From: Haematococcus lacustris
Lineage: Eukaryota > Chlorophyta > Chlorophyceae > Chlamydomonadales > Haematococcaceae
Assembly (NCBI GenBank): GCA_030144725.1
Contig: JASKMD010000025.1
Span: forward strand, 8,362,033-8,426,032
DNA: 64,000 nucleotides
Direction: 5' to 3'
Shown: positions 1 through 11,194 of the stretch, piece by piece
Layout: the number at the start of each line of letters is the position of its first letter
Numbering within the stretch: position 1 is the stretch's first letter
Program-made: the position numbers and the translations under genes
The notes under the pieces: model-generated
The model's database searches: none
What the model was told of the DNA's origin: nothing
What the model saw: only the letters and a program-made list of their open reading frames with translations

Positions 1-33
1 GGGGCAGGGGCAGGGGCAGGGGCAGGGGCTCAC

Positions 34-926
34 CGCCTGCGCAGCAGCGAGCGCAGGTCCATCCAGTGCAGGGCTGGCTGCAGGGCAGGGCGGCCGCGAG
101 AGTGCCACTCATCGCCCAGGAAGACCCATGTGGCGTAGGCTGCATAGGCCAGGGCGGTGCCTGCCACAAACCAACGGGTCACCTGCAGCAGCAGCCAGGT
201 AGCAGTAGCAGGCCACACCAGGAGCAGGGCACTGGCGGTAGCAGGGGCGAGGGAAGCCCCCCAGGGGGTGGAACAGCAGAGGAGTCGTGGGGTGGGCGCG
301 GCAAGGGAACATGGGGTCAGGCAAGGTGTGCTGACTGAGGAGGGTGATGGTGTGTGTGTGCAAATGCTGCTGGCTGTGCTCAGGTGGAGGAGACGAGGTG
401 AGTGTGGGCTGCAGCCGCTGCCTGCACCCACATGGCCGGAGTGGAAAGCGAGGGCGACAGCAGAGATGCAGGCGGTGTAGCTGACCAGGTCCCTGAGGGT
501 GGCACCCTGGCAGCGCACCCCACCGCTGATGCGGATGACCTGTGGAGCCAGGGCCAGCACAGCAGGGGCATGGCGCTGCGGTGTGAACAGGCAACAAGGG
601 GGGGCCAAGAGGCCGGGGAGTGAGCTAAGAGCGGGTGGGTCTGCTGGTAGAGGGCGGCTCACCCCTGACTCCTGGCTGGGGCAAGGGGGGCCAGGGGGGG
701 CCAGGCAGCAGGCGCAAACTGAGCCCAAGCAGCTGCAATGCGTGGCGGTTGGTATGGCAGGGCTGGCAGGGAACGGAGGGGGGTCAGGGGGTCTATCGGC
801 AAGCAAGGCAGACACTCGGTTGCAGTTGGTGGGTGAGCCGGTACGGGGCGGCCCACTCCTGCCTCCTCAGGGTGCGTGTGACTAAGGCTTGCGATTACTG
901 GGGCTGTATTGGGGCCACAGGGGCCA

Positions 927-982
<56 letters not shown>

Positions 983-3290
983 GCACCCATGGGAGCGTTG
1001 TGGGCGCGCCAGCAGCCAGACAGCTCTGGCAGTCCCTACCAGGGCTGAAGGTGCCGGTCACCTGGACCGAGGCGGGGCCAGGGGTGGGCAAAAGGACAGC
1101 AGGCCCTAGCATAGCTCATGGAGCATGGGGGTGTGACGGTGTGACGGAGGGGCGGGTGGTGAGCAGGGGCAGGGCAAGCACTCCCAGGCCCCCTGCCCCA
1201 CCCCCTGGGCATCACCTCGGAAGCCACGATGCATTGCACGAACATGGCAGCCCCGGTAAAGGCCCCCGCGCTCAGCTGGATCTGCAGTCAGGGCGCAAGC
1301 ATGGCGGTGTCGGGTCGGGTCAGGAGGTCAGAGAGGGGACGGCAGGGTGGTGGAGGGGGAGGGGGAGGGGGTGGAAAGAGAGGTGAAAGGGGTGGGAGGG
1401 GGGAGGGGTGGGAGGGGTGGGCAAACCTTTCCCCAACAACGCCTCCACCACCCTTGCTTGGTGCCCCTGCTCCTGCCCCCCACCAGTGGCACACATGCTG
1501 CCTGTCAGCAGCCCAGCTGGGCCGTACGCCCCACCTGCCCTCTGCTGCCACCCCAGCCCTGCCCCGCCCAGCTGCTGTAAGTAGCCGGTTGGCCTGCCCC
1601 TTCCAACCCTGCCCATTCACCTGCTTCCCCTACACTCCCACCTGACCATTGCGTATGGCGCTGATGTTAGCGGAGAGGTCTGGCGCGCCATTGCCCATGG
1701 CCACAAAGGTGACTGCAGGGCAGCAGTAGGGGCGGCCCAGAGCATGACTGCCGCAGCTGCCGCCTCCCCTAACCCTAACCCTAACCCTAACCCTAACCCT
1801 AACCCTAACCCTAACCCTAACCCTAACCCTAACCCTAACCCTAACCCTAACCCTAACCCCAACCCTAACCCCAACCGCCTCCCCCTCACCTGCAGCCCTG
1901 ACCCTGAGGCCCAGCCAGCAGCCTGCAGCCTGGGGCGGGAGGAGGACCTAGACTGCGCTTGAGGAACCAAGTACAGTGCCAGGCAGCAGGCAGTGCCCCT
2001 CTCCCACCCTTCAGTGTCAGAAGGCCTCCCCATGGCCCCTGCTGTCGCTGCAGCACCTACCTCACTCCACCTAGTATAGACTACCTACTCGACCTACGGC
2101 AGACTCACCCGCCATCCTGCTGCTGCCATGTTGTGCAACGGATGCAGCGCCCAGTATTCAGTATATGTCATGGGGCGCTGTATAGCATACTAGAGGTCAA
2201 CGCAAATGAGTGTAACAGGGGCAGGCACAGCGCTCAAGGCGGGTGTTGTGCAGCGCTGCTCTTTTCCACCCTTGCAGTCGCCCTTGCCGGTCACGGCTCC
2301 TCTCAGGCTGGGTGGCAAGCTTTCAGGCTGGTTGCCTGCACTGAAGGCCAGGACCACCAGCACCATTCCTCGGCTCGTGCACGTCATCCTTGCGCAGGGG
2401 TCGTGCTAGGCTGTGCTCATCACCAATCTGCTACTTAACCCACCGATCCACCAAAGGGGATACTAATACCTAATTTTAAAAAATGTGACCTGTGACAGAT
2501 AACCCCAAGGGCTCCTGGCACAGTGGCCACCTGGGGCGCCCACTTCCCCAGTGCCTGGACCTGCCTAGCCTGGTGGAGGGTGGGCTCCAGGCTGGTAACC
2601 TGGTGGAGGGTGGGGTGCAGGCTGGTAACCTGGTGGAGGGTGGGGTGCAGGCTGGTAGGGCCGGGTTGGGAGCACGCAGCCGGCACACTGGCTGGTCAGA
2701 TTAGGTTTTCCATGCCAGGGGCTGGGTGCTCACCGCCAGCAAAGCGTGGCCGCATCTTGGGTATGGTCTGGGATATGAGGGCCATAGTGGGGCTGAAGTA
2801 CATGTCTGCCGTGTCACCCAGGAGGCAGAACAGCAGCGGCAGCACCAGCAGCAGCGCCAACTGCAGGGCAGGGAGGGGAGGAGGGGCAGGGAAAGGAGGA
2901 GTGGGAACACCCCTGCCCCTGCCCTCGGCACTGCCCATGCCCTTCACTCTTCCCTGTGCCTGTCCTTGCCCTGCATCTCTCCTCTGCCAGCCCCTGGCCC
3001 TCCACATTGGAGAAGAAACCAGCAAAGCTTGGGAAGGGGCTGCGGGTGCTGACACCATCCAGGCTGTGGGCTGCCCTGCTGCTGTTCTGCTGCGCCTGGG
3101 TATGAAATGGCATCTGCAAAACCTCTGCAAAAGCTCTGGACACTCCCAGCTGCTGTGTCGCCATCAGTGTGCTTTACCGTGCTAATCACACACACCATGC
3201 ATCCTGTGCTTACCACAAACAAAGACTTGACAAACACACCATGCGGGGATACCGCGCAGTAGTACCATGCGTTGTAAGGGATGCGACTGT
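34..3290 (-). CDS. NCLX/CCX-type Na+/Ca2+ exchanger, N-terminal half (3' end off window)
   Basis: Membrane cation/Ca2+ exchanger of the CaCA superfamily (SLC8B1/NCLX and plant CCX group), expected in mitochondrial or other internal membranes. Six phase-consistent GT-AG exons on the minus strand: 3214-3290, 2734-2860, 1642-1712, 1216-1281, 432-539 and 34-182. Joined, they give a hydrophobic helix, LLGDTADMYFSPT, the junction codon of FAGVTFVAMGNGAPD (alpha-1 repeat, ion-binding GNGAPD), a GAFTGAAMFV helix, LRDLVSY, and FHSGHVTRWFVAGTALAYAAY, in the family order. An upstream exon near 3353-3433 with CSFIKAECPPG resembles the Cys-containing lumenal N-terminus, but its junction with 3290 is unresolved and no start codon was fixed. 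The last exon ends in a clean donor at 33, so the loop and alpha-2 half lie to the left. Introns carry a CAG tract and telomere-like repeats. Family assignment is strong; NCLX versus CCX is not decided. Confidence 0.87.
928..981. repeat. (CAG)n microsatellite in exchanger intron
   Basis: About 17 CAG units lie in the intron between exchanger exons 1216-1281 and 432-539. They are intronic, so the Gln, Ser and Ala runs in overlapping frames are not protein. Confidence 0.95.
1767..1876. repeat. Interstitial telomere-like (CCCTAA)n tract
   Basis: About 18 units of CCCTAA (TTAGGG on the other strand), with CCCCAA variants at the right end. They sit in the exchanger intron between exons 2734-2860 and 1642-1712. 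Coding exons on both sides show this is not a chromosome end. Confidence 0.95.
2570..2660. repeat. Short ~33-bp tandem repeat
   Basis: Three copies of a CTGGTGGAGGGTGGG-containing unit near the exchanger exon at 2734. No function seen. Confidence 0.7.
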
Positions 3291-3433
3291 CTGGAAGGGC
3301 AGGAGGCTGGAGCACATGTCAGGTGTAAGACCCCACTGCCGTTGCTGACTTGCAGCCATGGCTGATGCACGATGCCTGGCGCACCAGGAGGGCACTCTGC
3401 CTTTATGAAACTGCAGCGCTCAGCAGCTGGCAC

Positions 3434-3985
3434 TGCCTCAAGGTTTTCGCAACTGTATGTGGAGGCTTCGTCTTGCTACAGGAAGCAAGGGACAGCATCA
3501 CTGTGATGCATGAAAGCGCAGGTCAGCCTACGATGCCTCACTCACGGCCGAGGCACAGCGGGACACGGCCAAGACCAGCGCACAAATCCACAGCGCCCGC
3601 CATACAACCAGGCCATGACGAACGAAGCCTGTGCGTAGCATTGGGGCCACTTTGAATGGGTACGGGGGCGTGTGTCATTGGCCGAAGGAGTGTGACGTTT
3701 GAAGGGTAGCTGTAACGGCAGATTGCAACAATGCAGCAATCAATCAATCGACCAATCAATCAATCGACTTGCTGTGTATGTCCACTGTAGCCAAGGGACG
3801 CTTACAGATGCGTGGTTGATGAGCTGGCATAGCCATGTACCTTCCGCATGGTATTGTGCAGCCTGCGACGTTGCAGTGGCAGTAGTACAGCTACACACAC
3901 AGCTCCTTGTACACAAACTCAGCAAACAGTGTGTGGGAAACAATGACTGAACCCGGGGGGTCGCGCTTTCACAATCTTGCTGTAG
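3434..3985. promoter_or_regulatory. Divergent intergenic region between exchanger and TFB5 genes
   Basis: About 0.55 kb separates the most upstream recognisable exchanger exon (minus) from the TFB5 start codon (plus). The head-to-head layout implies a shared bidirectional promoter region. It includes CAATCAATCAATCGACC repeats at about 3738-3768. No TATA box or other core element can be called with confidence. Part of it could be 5' UTR or a first exchanger exon. Confidence 0.45.
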
Positions 3986-4374
3986 ATGGTGACTGCGACG
4001 AAGGGAGTGCTGCTGCGGTGGTAGGTGCTTGTTTACACATGGGGTGCATTACCACAGGCCACATGCGCGCGATGGCCTATCCGACTGCAGCGACATCCCT
4101 ACCAAAGTGTTGATACAACACTTAGACGAGCAGAAGCCCCCCAGCGAGCGATTCATCATCCAGGACAAGGCCCTGGACGACTTCACGCTCCTCGTGCAGC
4201 CGAAGGCTGTAGACACCATCAGAGAGGTGCAGCCGGCGTCGAGCATCAGCAGTAGCATAGCACCAGCTGCATGGGTGCAACGGTGGTGCAGCTGCCCCTC
4301 CTGATACCTCCCAGGAGTTGCGCAAGCATAAGCTGGCCATCACCTTCCAGCCTCCAGTGGAGAGGAAGATCTAA
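3986..4374 (+). CDS. TFB5: TFIIH subunit TFB5 / TTDA (REX1-S)
   Basis: Smallest TFIIH core subunit, which stabilises the complex and helps the XPB-side helicase in nucleotide excision repair in the nucleus. Three exons: 3986-4020, 4091-4226, 4315-4374. Each has GT and AG borders and compatible phases (2, then 0). The product is 76 residues, close to the usual 65-75. It starts MVTATKGVLLR, passes through the family CDIPTK position at the first junction, then HLDEQ, RFIIQD and LDDFTLLVQP, and ends in a short basic tail. The start at 3986 is the only ATG giving the expected KGVLL opening. KA after FIIQD is a small insertion relative to the FIIQDLDD form I recall. The ORF does not run unspliced because the introns contain shifts. 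REX1-B follows on the same strand, matching the Chlamydomonas REX1 locus. Confidence 0.9.
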
Positions 4375-4887
4375 AGCGGACAAAGCAAAGCAGGTCAGGG
4401 TGCTGCCGTGCTGATGCTGGCAGTCGTGATTAGCCAGGCTGTCTGTGCAAGTAATCAGCATTCCTTGTGTACACCTTCTCCATGTGGCAGTTGCCTGTTG
4501 ATTCCCGCGGAGTCATGGCAGCTGAGCACTGGAGTATGTACAGTGGTGATAGCACTGCCGTCTTGTAGCCATTGAGGCCACTGGCAGGGAGCGGTCACTG
4601 GCAGCTAGCAGTCTGACAGTGTGGCCTGAGGAGGGAGGGTTAGGAGGGAGGCTTGAGGAGGAGGCTGGGGGAGCGAAGGCAGACAGCTTGCTGATCACTG
4701 GACGCTGCCACCTGCCTGGCCAGTCCTCGCCACGTGTCTGGCCGCCCCCCTATGATGTCATGCTTGTTGCTGGCATGCAGGCAAGCAGTACACCAGGGCA
4801 CTCAGTCGGCTCCACCACAGGCGCACACTACAGCAGCAACTGCCTGCCTACCTCAGGGCCCCACCCTGGTTCAAATCCTGACACCTC
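4375..4887 (+). other. Spacer between TFB5 and REX1-B reading frames
   Basis: 513 bp with no recognised exon. If the two ORFs share one mRNA, as reported for REX1 in Chlamydomonas, this is the intercistronic region plus any intron. It could instead hold a separate promoter. No clear polyadenylation signal of the algal TGTAA type was spotted right after the TFB5 stop. Confidence 0.4.
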
Positions 4888-7800
4888 ATGTGTTCAACCA
4901 GTCAGGAGGGTTTGGCTGCCCCCTCCGCGCCCAGCCAGCCCCCTCCTCCCCTTCCCCTCCCCACCCCACTGGCATCCCCCAGCCCAGCCCCTGCCCCCCT
5001 CCCCAGCCCATCCCTGCTGCTCCACCAGTTCCTGGCCCTGCAGCAGCAGCGGGCGCAGCTGTACGCGCGCTGGCACATGGGCCACAGGCGGTACTGTGAG
5101 TCGCGGCAGGAGGGGGGCCTGTTCCGCGCCCTGCTGGCCGCCACCACGGCCAGCTTCCAGGAGGTCAGCCAGGCGGTGCGGGGCGTGGAGGCTGAGCTGA
5201 GGGCGGACCAGGGGGAGGGGGGCGCCGGCAGGCCGGACCTGGCTGGCCTGCTGCGCAGGGTGCAGGTGAGGGGGCTGGGGTGGGAAAGGCGGGCAGGGTG
5301 CAGGTGAGGCAGGCAGGTGAGGGTGCAGGTGAGGGGGCTGGGGTGGGGGATGCTGGCTAGGTTTGCTAGGTTGGCTAGGTATCAGGGGGGGCAGGGTGTA
5401 GGTGAGGGGGCTGGGGTGGGCAAGGCGGGCAGGGTGGACGACCAGCATGGCCTGGTGCTGTGCAGGGGCAGCCTGATGGGCTCGCCATGTACAAGCTGCT
5501 ACGGCTACTGTTTGCCAAGGGGAGGGTGGCCAGCATAGCATTCTGATGAACTGCAGGCGATGTAGCTGTCGAGCCATGCACAATGGTTGTGGGGGTTGGA
5601 GCTGGGGGTTGAATGTGCGGCAGGGTGGATAGACCGCATTAGCTTGTGGTGATGCAGCGGCAGCCAGAGCCCCAGCGAAGGCTGGGAGGGGGCGGTGAGG
5701 GGAGGGCGTCAGTGTGGGCAGTGTGGGCAGATGGGGTCGGCCAGCTGGGGTGAGCTAGCTCGAGAAACAGTCTGGCAGATGCGGTCGGCCAGCTGGGGTG
5801 AGCTAGCTCGAGAAACAGTCCGGCAGATGGGGTCGGCCAGCTGGGGTGAGCTAGCTCGAGAAACAGTCCGGCAGATGGGGTCGGTCGGCTGGGGTGAGCT
5901 TGCTCGAGAAACAGTCCGGCAGATGGGGTCGGCCAGCTGGGGTGAGCTAGCTCGAGAAACAGTCCGGCAGATGGGGTCGGCCAGCTGGGGTGAGCTAGCT
6001 CGAGAAACAGTCCGGCAGATGGGGTCGGCCAGCTGGGGTGAGCTAGCTCGAGAAACAGTCCGGCAGATGGGGTCGGTCAGCTGGGGTGAGCTTGCTCGAG
6101 AAACAGTCCGGCAGATGGGGTCGGCCAGCTGGGGTGAGCTAGCTCGAGAAACAGTCCGGCAGATGGGGTCGGCCAGCTGGGGTGAGCTAGCTCGAGAAAC
6201 AGTCCGGCAGATGGGGTCGGCCAGCTGGGGTGAGCTAGCTCGAGAAACAGTCCGGCAGATGGGGTCGGCCAGCTGGGGTGAGCTAGCTCGAGAAACAGTC
6301 CGGCAGATGGGGTCGGTCAGCTGGGGTGAGCTTGCTCGAGAAACAGTCCGGCAGATGGGGTCGGCCAGCTGGGGTGAGCTAGCTCGAGAAACAGTCCGGC
6401 AGATGGGGTCGGCCAGCTGGGGTGAGCTAGCTCGAGAAACAGTCCGGCAGATGGGGTCGGCCAGCTGGGGTGAGCTAGCTCGAGAAACAGTCCGGCAGAT
6501 GGGGTCGGTCAGCTGGGGTGAGCTTGCTCGAGAAACAGTCCGGCAGATGGGGTCGGCCAGCTGGGGTGAGCTAGCTCGAGAAACAGTCCGGCAGATGGGG
6601 TCGGCCAGCTGGGGTGAGCTAGCTCGAGAAACAGTCCGGCAGATGGGGTCGGCCAGCTGGGGTGAGCTAGCTCGAGAAACAGTCCGGCAGATGGGGTCGG
6701 CCAGCTGGGGTGAGCTAGCTCGAGAAACAGTCCGGCAGATGGGGTCGGCCAGCTGGGGTGAGCTAGCTCGAGAAACAGTCCGGCAGATGGGGTCGGCCAG
6801 CTGGGGTGAGCTAGCTCGAGAAACAGTCCGGCAGATGGGGTCGGCCAGCTGGGGTGAGCTAGCTCGAGAAACAGTCCGGCAGATGGGGTCGGCCAGCTGG
6901 GGTGAGCTAGCTCGAGAAACAGTCCGGCAGATGGGGTCGGCCAGCTGGGGTGAGCTAGCTCGAGAAACAGTCCGGCAGATGGGGTACGATAGAGGAGAGG
7001 GGCAGGTCGAATGCAGGGGTAAGTGTAAGGGGGGTAGGGGTTAGTGATCCTGCTAGTGTTTGCTGTCAGGCCATGGGTCAGTCTGGTGTAGGTGGGCAAG
7101 GTGAGGTTGTCGTGTAAGCTGGTAGGTGGGTTGCTAGGGGTGGGGTACCAGCTCAGCGGACCTACAGCTCAGGCGCCAGTGGGTGAGGCTAGATGGGCCT
7201 GCCTTGCATGCTGTGCTCTGCCACTTTGCCCAACATCAGCACCTCAGCTCAGGCCAGGCTCAGGCTCACAAACGACGACACGGGGCGGAAGGGCACCAGC
7301 GCGATCTATACGACATGGATGAGACGCCCTTTACTGAGTTTTAGCTTGATCGCAGCTGCATTACTAGTTCAGGGTTGTGGGACTTGATGAATAGGCAGCC
7401 CATAGCCAGGGCCAGCACAGCGTGGCAGTGGAGCAGTGCCCCGCTAGACTACCCGCCTCTGGGGTTCAGCGTGCAGGCTGGCTGCCTGCCTGTGTGTAGG
7501 TGCAGCAGGAGGTGGAGGGCCCGGCTGGGGGCCCCTCACCTTACTCCCTGTGTGTGAGCTCAGTGTGGCCCGCACTGTGTGTGGCGCCTGGCTGCAGGAC
7601 AGTGAGCGTGAGAAGCTGCGCCTCACCCTCAGCCTGCAATCCCTACGCACCGCCGCCGCCTTCAGCACCTTCAGCTGGCAGCATGGGCACGCGGAGGGAG
7701 GTGCAGGGCTGGGTGGGGGCCACGGTGGCCCCTTGGAACCTGGCCATGCCCCTGGCCCCTCAGCTGCTGGGCTGCAGCCAGACAGCCTGCTGCTCAGCAA

Positions 7801-8145
7801 AGGCCAGGGGCACGGATGCTGCGGCTGCGGTGCGCGAGAGGGGGCTGGGGGTCAGGAGGAGGAGGAGCCCAGTGAAGCGGAGTACACGGCTGCGGTGCAG
7901 GAGGCGCTGCTCCTGCTGGACAGGTGACCAGGCGGGCTGCTGGGGGGGCAGGGAATGCTGCTGCCACTGCTGCCGCCACCCCTGCTCCTGCTCCTGCCGC
8001 TGCTGCCATTGCTCCTCCTGCTGCTGCTGTGGTGAGATGAGTGTGGTGTGAAGGGGCAGGCGCTGGCCCTGGCTGCAGGTGCGTTGCTGACATCAACGAT
8101 GCCTTGGAGGAGGTGCGGTATGCTCTAGAGGAGATGCAGGAGTAG
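4888..8145 (+). CDS. REX1B: REX1-B DNA repair protein
   Basis: Homologue of REX1-B (human REX1BD/C19orf60), a protein required for excision repair in Chlamydomonas whose biochemistry is not well known. Exons: 4888-5265, 7598-7923, 8079-8145, with phases 0 and 2 agreeing at both joins. The conserved core reads LLLHQFLALQQQRAQLYARW, then SFQEVSQAVRGVEAEL and LLRRVQ; the splice continues into DSEREKLRLTLSLQSLR. The last exon gives the acidic helix VADINDALEEVRYALEEMQE and a stop. The product is about 256 residues. The ATG at 4888 is in frame and gives a Pro-rich N-terminus; an acceptor at 5006 would be an alternative exon start, so the first ~40 residues are uncertain. Gly-rich low-complexity sequence lies in exon 2. 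Intron 1 is 2.3 kb and contains a minisatellite. Confidence 0.85.
5731..6979. repeat. 48-bp minisatellite, 26 units, in REX1-B intron 1
   Basis: Twenty-six head-to-tail units encode (in one open frame) the 16-mer MGSASWGELARETVRQ. Units 4, 8, 13 and 17 carry an Ala-to-Val variant, and their DNA also differs at GAGCTTGCTCGAG versus GAGCTAGCTCGAG. Every unit contains GGGTGAGC, which resembles a 5' splice site. The splice model for REX1-B removes the whole block, so the long open frame is not taken as a gene. Confidence 0.95.
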
Positions 8146-9247
8146 GGAGAGGAGGAGGAGCGGGTCGGGCAGAAGGTGCAGGAGAGGGAGTGGGAGCAGG
8201 AGGAGCAGGGCGGCAGGAGGAGCAGGAGGAGCAGGGCGGCAGGAGGAGCAGGAGGAGGAGCCCTGTAGAGGCCATGCCGTAAGGTCAGCAGGCCTGTGGC
8301 AACTCCTAGATTGTAGTTGTTACACAAAGGAGGCAGGGCTGAGGTGGATACAAGCCAACCTCAAAAGGTAAAAGACTGAGAAAAGAACTGGGCTAGAGGT
8401 GTGGCTAGGTGGCAAGGTCAACAGGGCTCGAGGAGCAGGGAGCGAGCGGGCCACTGGGGTTGGAGGTGGGTGCTGTGGCATGTGACTGCCACTCAGGCCA
8501 GGACAGGGGTGCGGGTGCTTCAGTGATACCTAGTGGTGGTGCTGCTGTTGAGGGTGATGGGTGCGGCAAAGCAGGGCAAGTCCCTACCATGGAAACAGGG
8601 CGTGGCATTGTGTAGTCTCACTTGGAAGTGAGGTCAAGTAGCCTGATGGCAGATGGCTTAAGCGGCGTAAGGACATCATCATCACCAGCTGCAGATGAGG
8701 CGGGGAATAACCTCTTTTGGTGCAGACATTAGATTAGTGGCTCAATTGGACGACATGTGCCAGTGTGTGTTCGAGGAACAGCAACTGGTGAATGGGTTGT
8801 GCAGACGTTCACAGCCGATTGTGCACCCTTGCCTGACTCCTAGACAACGGTACTATTTGGACGGAGCAGGGATGTAACACTGTTGGTAGAGAGCTCTAGG
8901 TCTACCGCCAGCAGATGATGGTCTTCTTCAGTGAAATAGGGAAGGGGGGTTGGGCCCAAACCAGCAGAGCACACTGCTCCATGCCACATGATAGGGCTCC
9001 ATGCCCCTCTATGGCACAGTGAAAGCCAGCAGTGGCAGGAACACGAGCACACCCTGTCTCCGTCATCACTGACCACCAGCCAACGCAATGCGGCAATGCC
9101 AGACATGTCTCCGTCCTGTTCTCTTGATTTTCGCTTCAGACCATCCAAATCCTCGAGCTCATCGTGACCATCACCATAGCTCATTGGCCGGTGACGACCA
9201 CCAGCAACCCTCCCACCTCCCCATTGTGGTGTCAGCAGGCTATGTCG
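8146..9247. other. Intergenic, no recognised gene
   Basis: GAG/GGAGCAG-rich low-complexity DNA to about 8260, then unique sequence. A minus-strand ATG at 9182-9184 opens an acidic/basic peptide (DELEDLDGLKRKS) that could be an exon, but no partner exon was found. Confidence 0.4.
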
Positions 9248-11194
9248 TCATAGGGATTTGATCCCGGTACCAAACTCCTTGTTGTAGCGCGCCACAATGT
9301 GCTGGAATCGACTCTGGCGCTCCGACCTGTACACCCACCAGGTGGGGAGCCCAAACGCCTGCAGCACCATGGGACAAGGCACATGAACCTCGTGCGCACG
9401 GCTACTCAGCATTGTGTGGTCCAGGGCTCATGGCTGCTTGATAAGTGGACAGAGACACAATGTGGGCACCATGTCAAAGGTGACGTAGGTGTGAAGAGCT
9501 AAGACATCCCATGCACCATGCAACATCACATGAAGGCATGGCAGGTTGCATGCAAAATACACTAGGGTGTGCCATCCTCTGAGACATGGGCATGCAGAAT
9601 GTAACTCATTGTGTAGCTGTGGGCACACACAAGTGGCTGAACACAAATGTCACACATTAACCACGATAATTATTCCTAATACATCGCCCCTGCCGCCCCT
9701 GCCGCCCCTACCGCCCCTGCTATCCAGCCATCCATGCGCATGCCCACTCCCTGCTGCGGTTCCCTCTGCCCTAGGAGACTGTTGCATGCATGCACACACA
9801 CATTGCGGGCACCAAAGCATAGCACAAGCCCCTGTTGAGCAGCGTCTGGGTTCAACTCCCGTCACAACACACTTTGCACCAGGCCTCCCTCCCCACACCA
9901 ACCAGGGATGCCAGCGAGAAATCCAACCACCCTGGTCCATGCTCAATGTGGGGAGCTGACCGTATCAGGTACACTTCTAACAAGCCCAGGGCGGTTTGCC
10001 ATCTCAAGGGCAGCTGCACCCAGCAACAGCCCAGCATTAGCCGGCTGTGATCACGTCAGGCAACAGCAACAGCAATGGCATGGCACGGAGCGGTGGAAGA
10101 TGGCCCATGCGCATGCCACACAGCATCACGCTCCTCACTGCTGGCATGTAGCACTGTCTGCATTGCTAGAAGCCATGGCGACACAGTGATTGCTATGTTG
10201 GCAAGGTCTGGTACACAAAAGTGAGCTGTGTACGGGGTACAGCCTCAAGGGAGAGTCCTGTGCAGCCTGGCTTGCAATGGAGCTGGTGACCTGCCACTAT
10301 TGCTATTGCCTGGGGTGCTCACACAGGATGCAAGCAAAGGTGCAGCGGGGGGTGCAAACACTTGCAGCCCACAGCTACAGGGTGGATAGAAAAGTCAGTG
10401 CAGGGTAAGGCGGGCTGGGGTTGCTGCAAAGATGAAGGGGGGAAAGTTTTGAGCCTATGCATGGGCACAGACTACACTGTCCTACACAGCCTACAGTGGC
10501 TGAGCAGGGGGGCTGCACGCAACGAGGGTGAATAACACCCTTTGCCTTGAAGTGTGAGGGAGGGTGGCCCACCTGCAGCCCAAAGGAAGCCTGCACTGCT
10601 AGGACAAGGAATGGTAAAGACCTGCGGGCATGGCAACCAGTCTGTTGCCCGCATCCCTTGGAGTGGGCCAGCAGCACAAGGCATCCTATCCTGCCCCTGC
10701 CCCAGCCGTCCTCGGTTGCATTGCAAGGTGGAGATGCACTCCCTTCCCTACCAGGGTTCTCAGCTTCGCTGTGTGTTGACACCTCTCAGGCACGGCCCTT
10801 GTGTGAGAGGCTGTGTTGTTAATAGGTATAGTGCTGCTTAGGGTGTTGCTCACCAGTGCGACACGGGCACCGTGGACCAGCACAGGTCGCTGCCTGCTGC
10901 GTCCTTGCTTGTTCCGCACAAGTACGCGAATAGCACGGCCGCGAGGCGGATCGCGGCAAGGGTCTGCGGCCTGACTTTGCAGTAAAGGTGGGTGCGGGAG
11001 CCCGCAAGGAGCAGCATGACGAATGCCGCCACGCACGCGGCATGTTCCCAAGACCTGGCGAGGGCGCTCGCGTGCCACGCTAAGGCGGAGCCCACGGCGG
11101 AGAGCCACACCACATCCAAAGTTCGTCGACGTGATGCGTGCCAGACGTCCCAGGAAACAAACTCAACGCCGGGCATGGGCGTGCTGGGACTCAT
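9248..11194 (-). CDS. Unrecognised small multi-pass membrane protein, five exons
   Basis: I do not recognise this family. A phase-consistent minus-strand model uses exons 10854-11194, 10573-10621, 10323-10374, 9961-10013 and 9248-9358, all with GT/AG borders and phases 2, 0, 1, 0. It gives about 201 residues. Exon 1 encodes MSPSTPMPGVEFVSWDVW and then three hydrophobic stretches (around TLDVVWLSAVGSALAW, ACVAAFVMLLLAG, LAAIRLAAVLFAYLCG). Exon 2 adds SLPFLVLAVQASFGLQ. The last exon encodes AFGLPTWWVYRSERQSRFQ and ends HIVARYNKEFGTGIKSL then a stop, a charged soluble tail. The start is the ATG at 11194, directly after an AG, so an upstream non-coding or coding exon is possible. Exons 3 and 4 are short and are the weakest part of the model. 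Confidence 0.5.

Noticed and set aside
5695..7044. 449-codon frame of 16-residue repeats
   Set aside because: It is the REX1-B intron minisatellite; the conserved protein is restored only by splicing it out.
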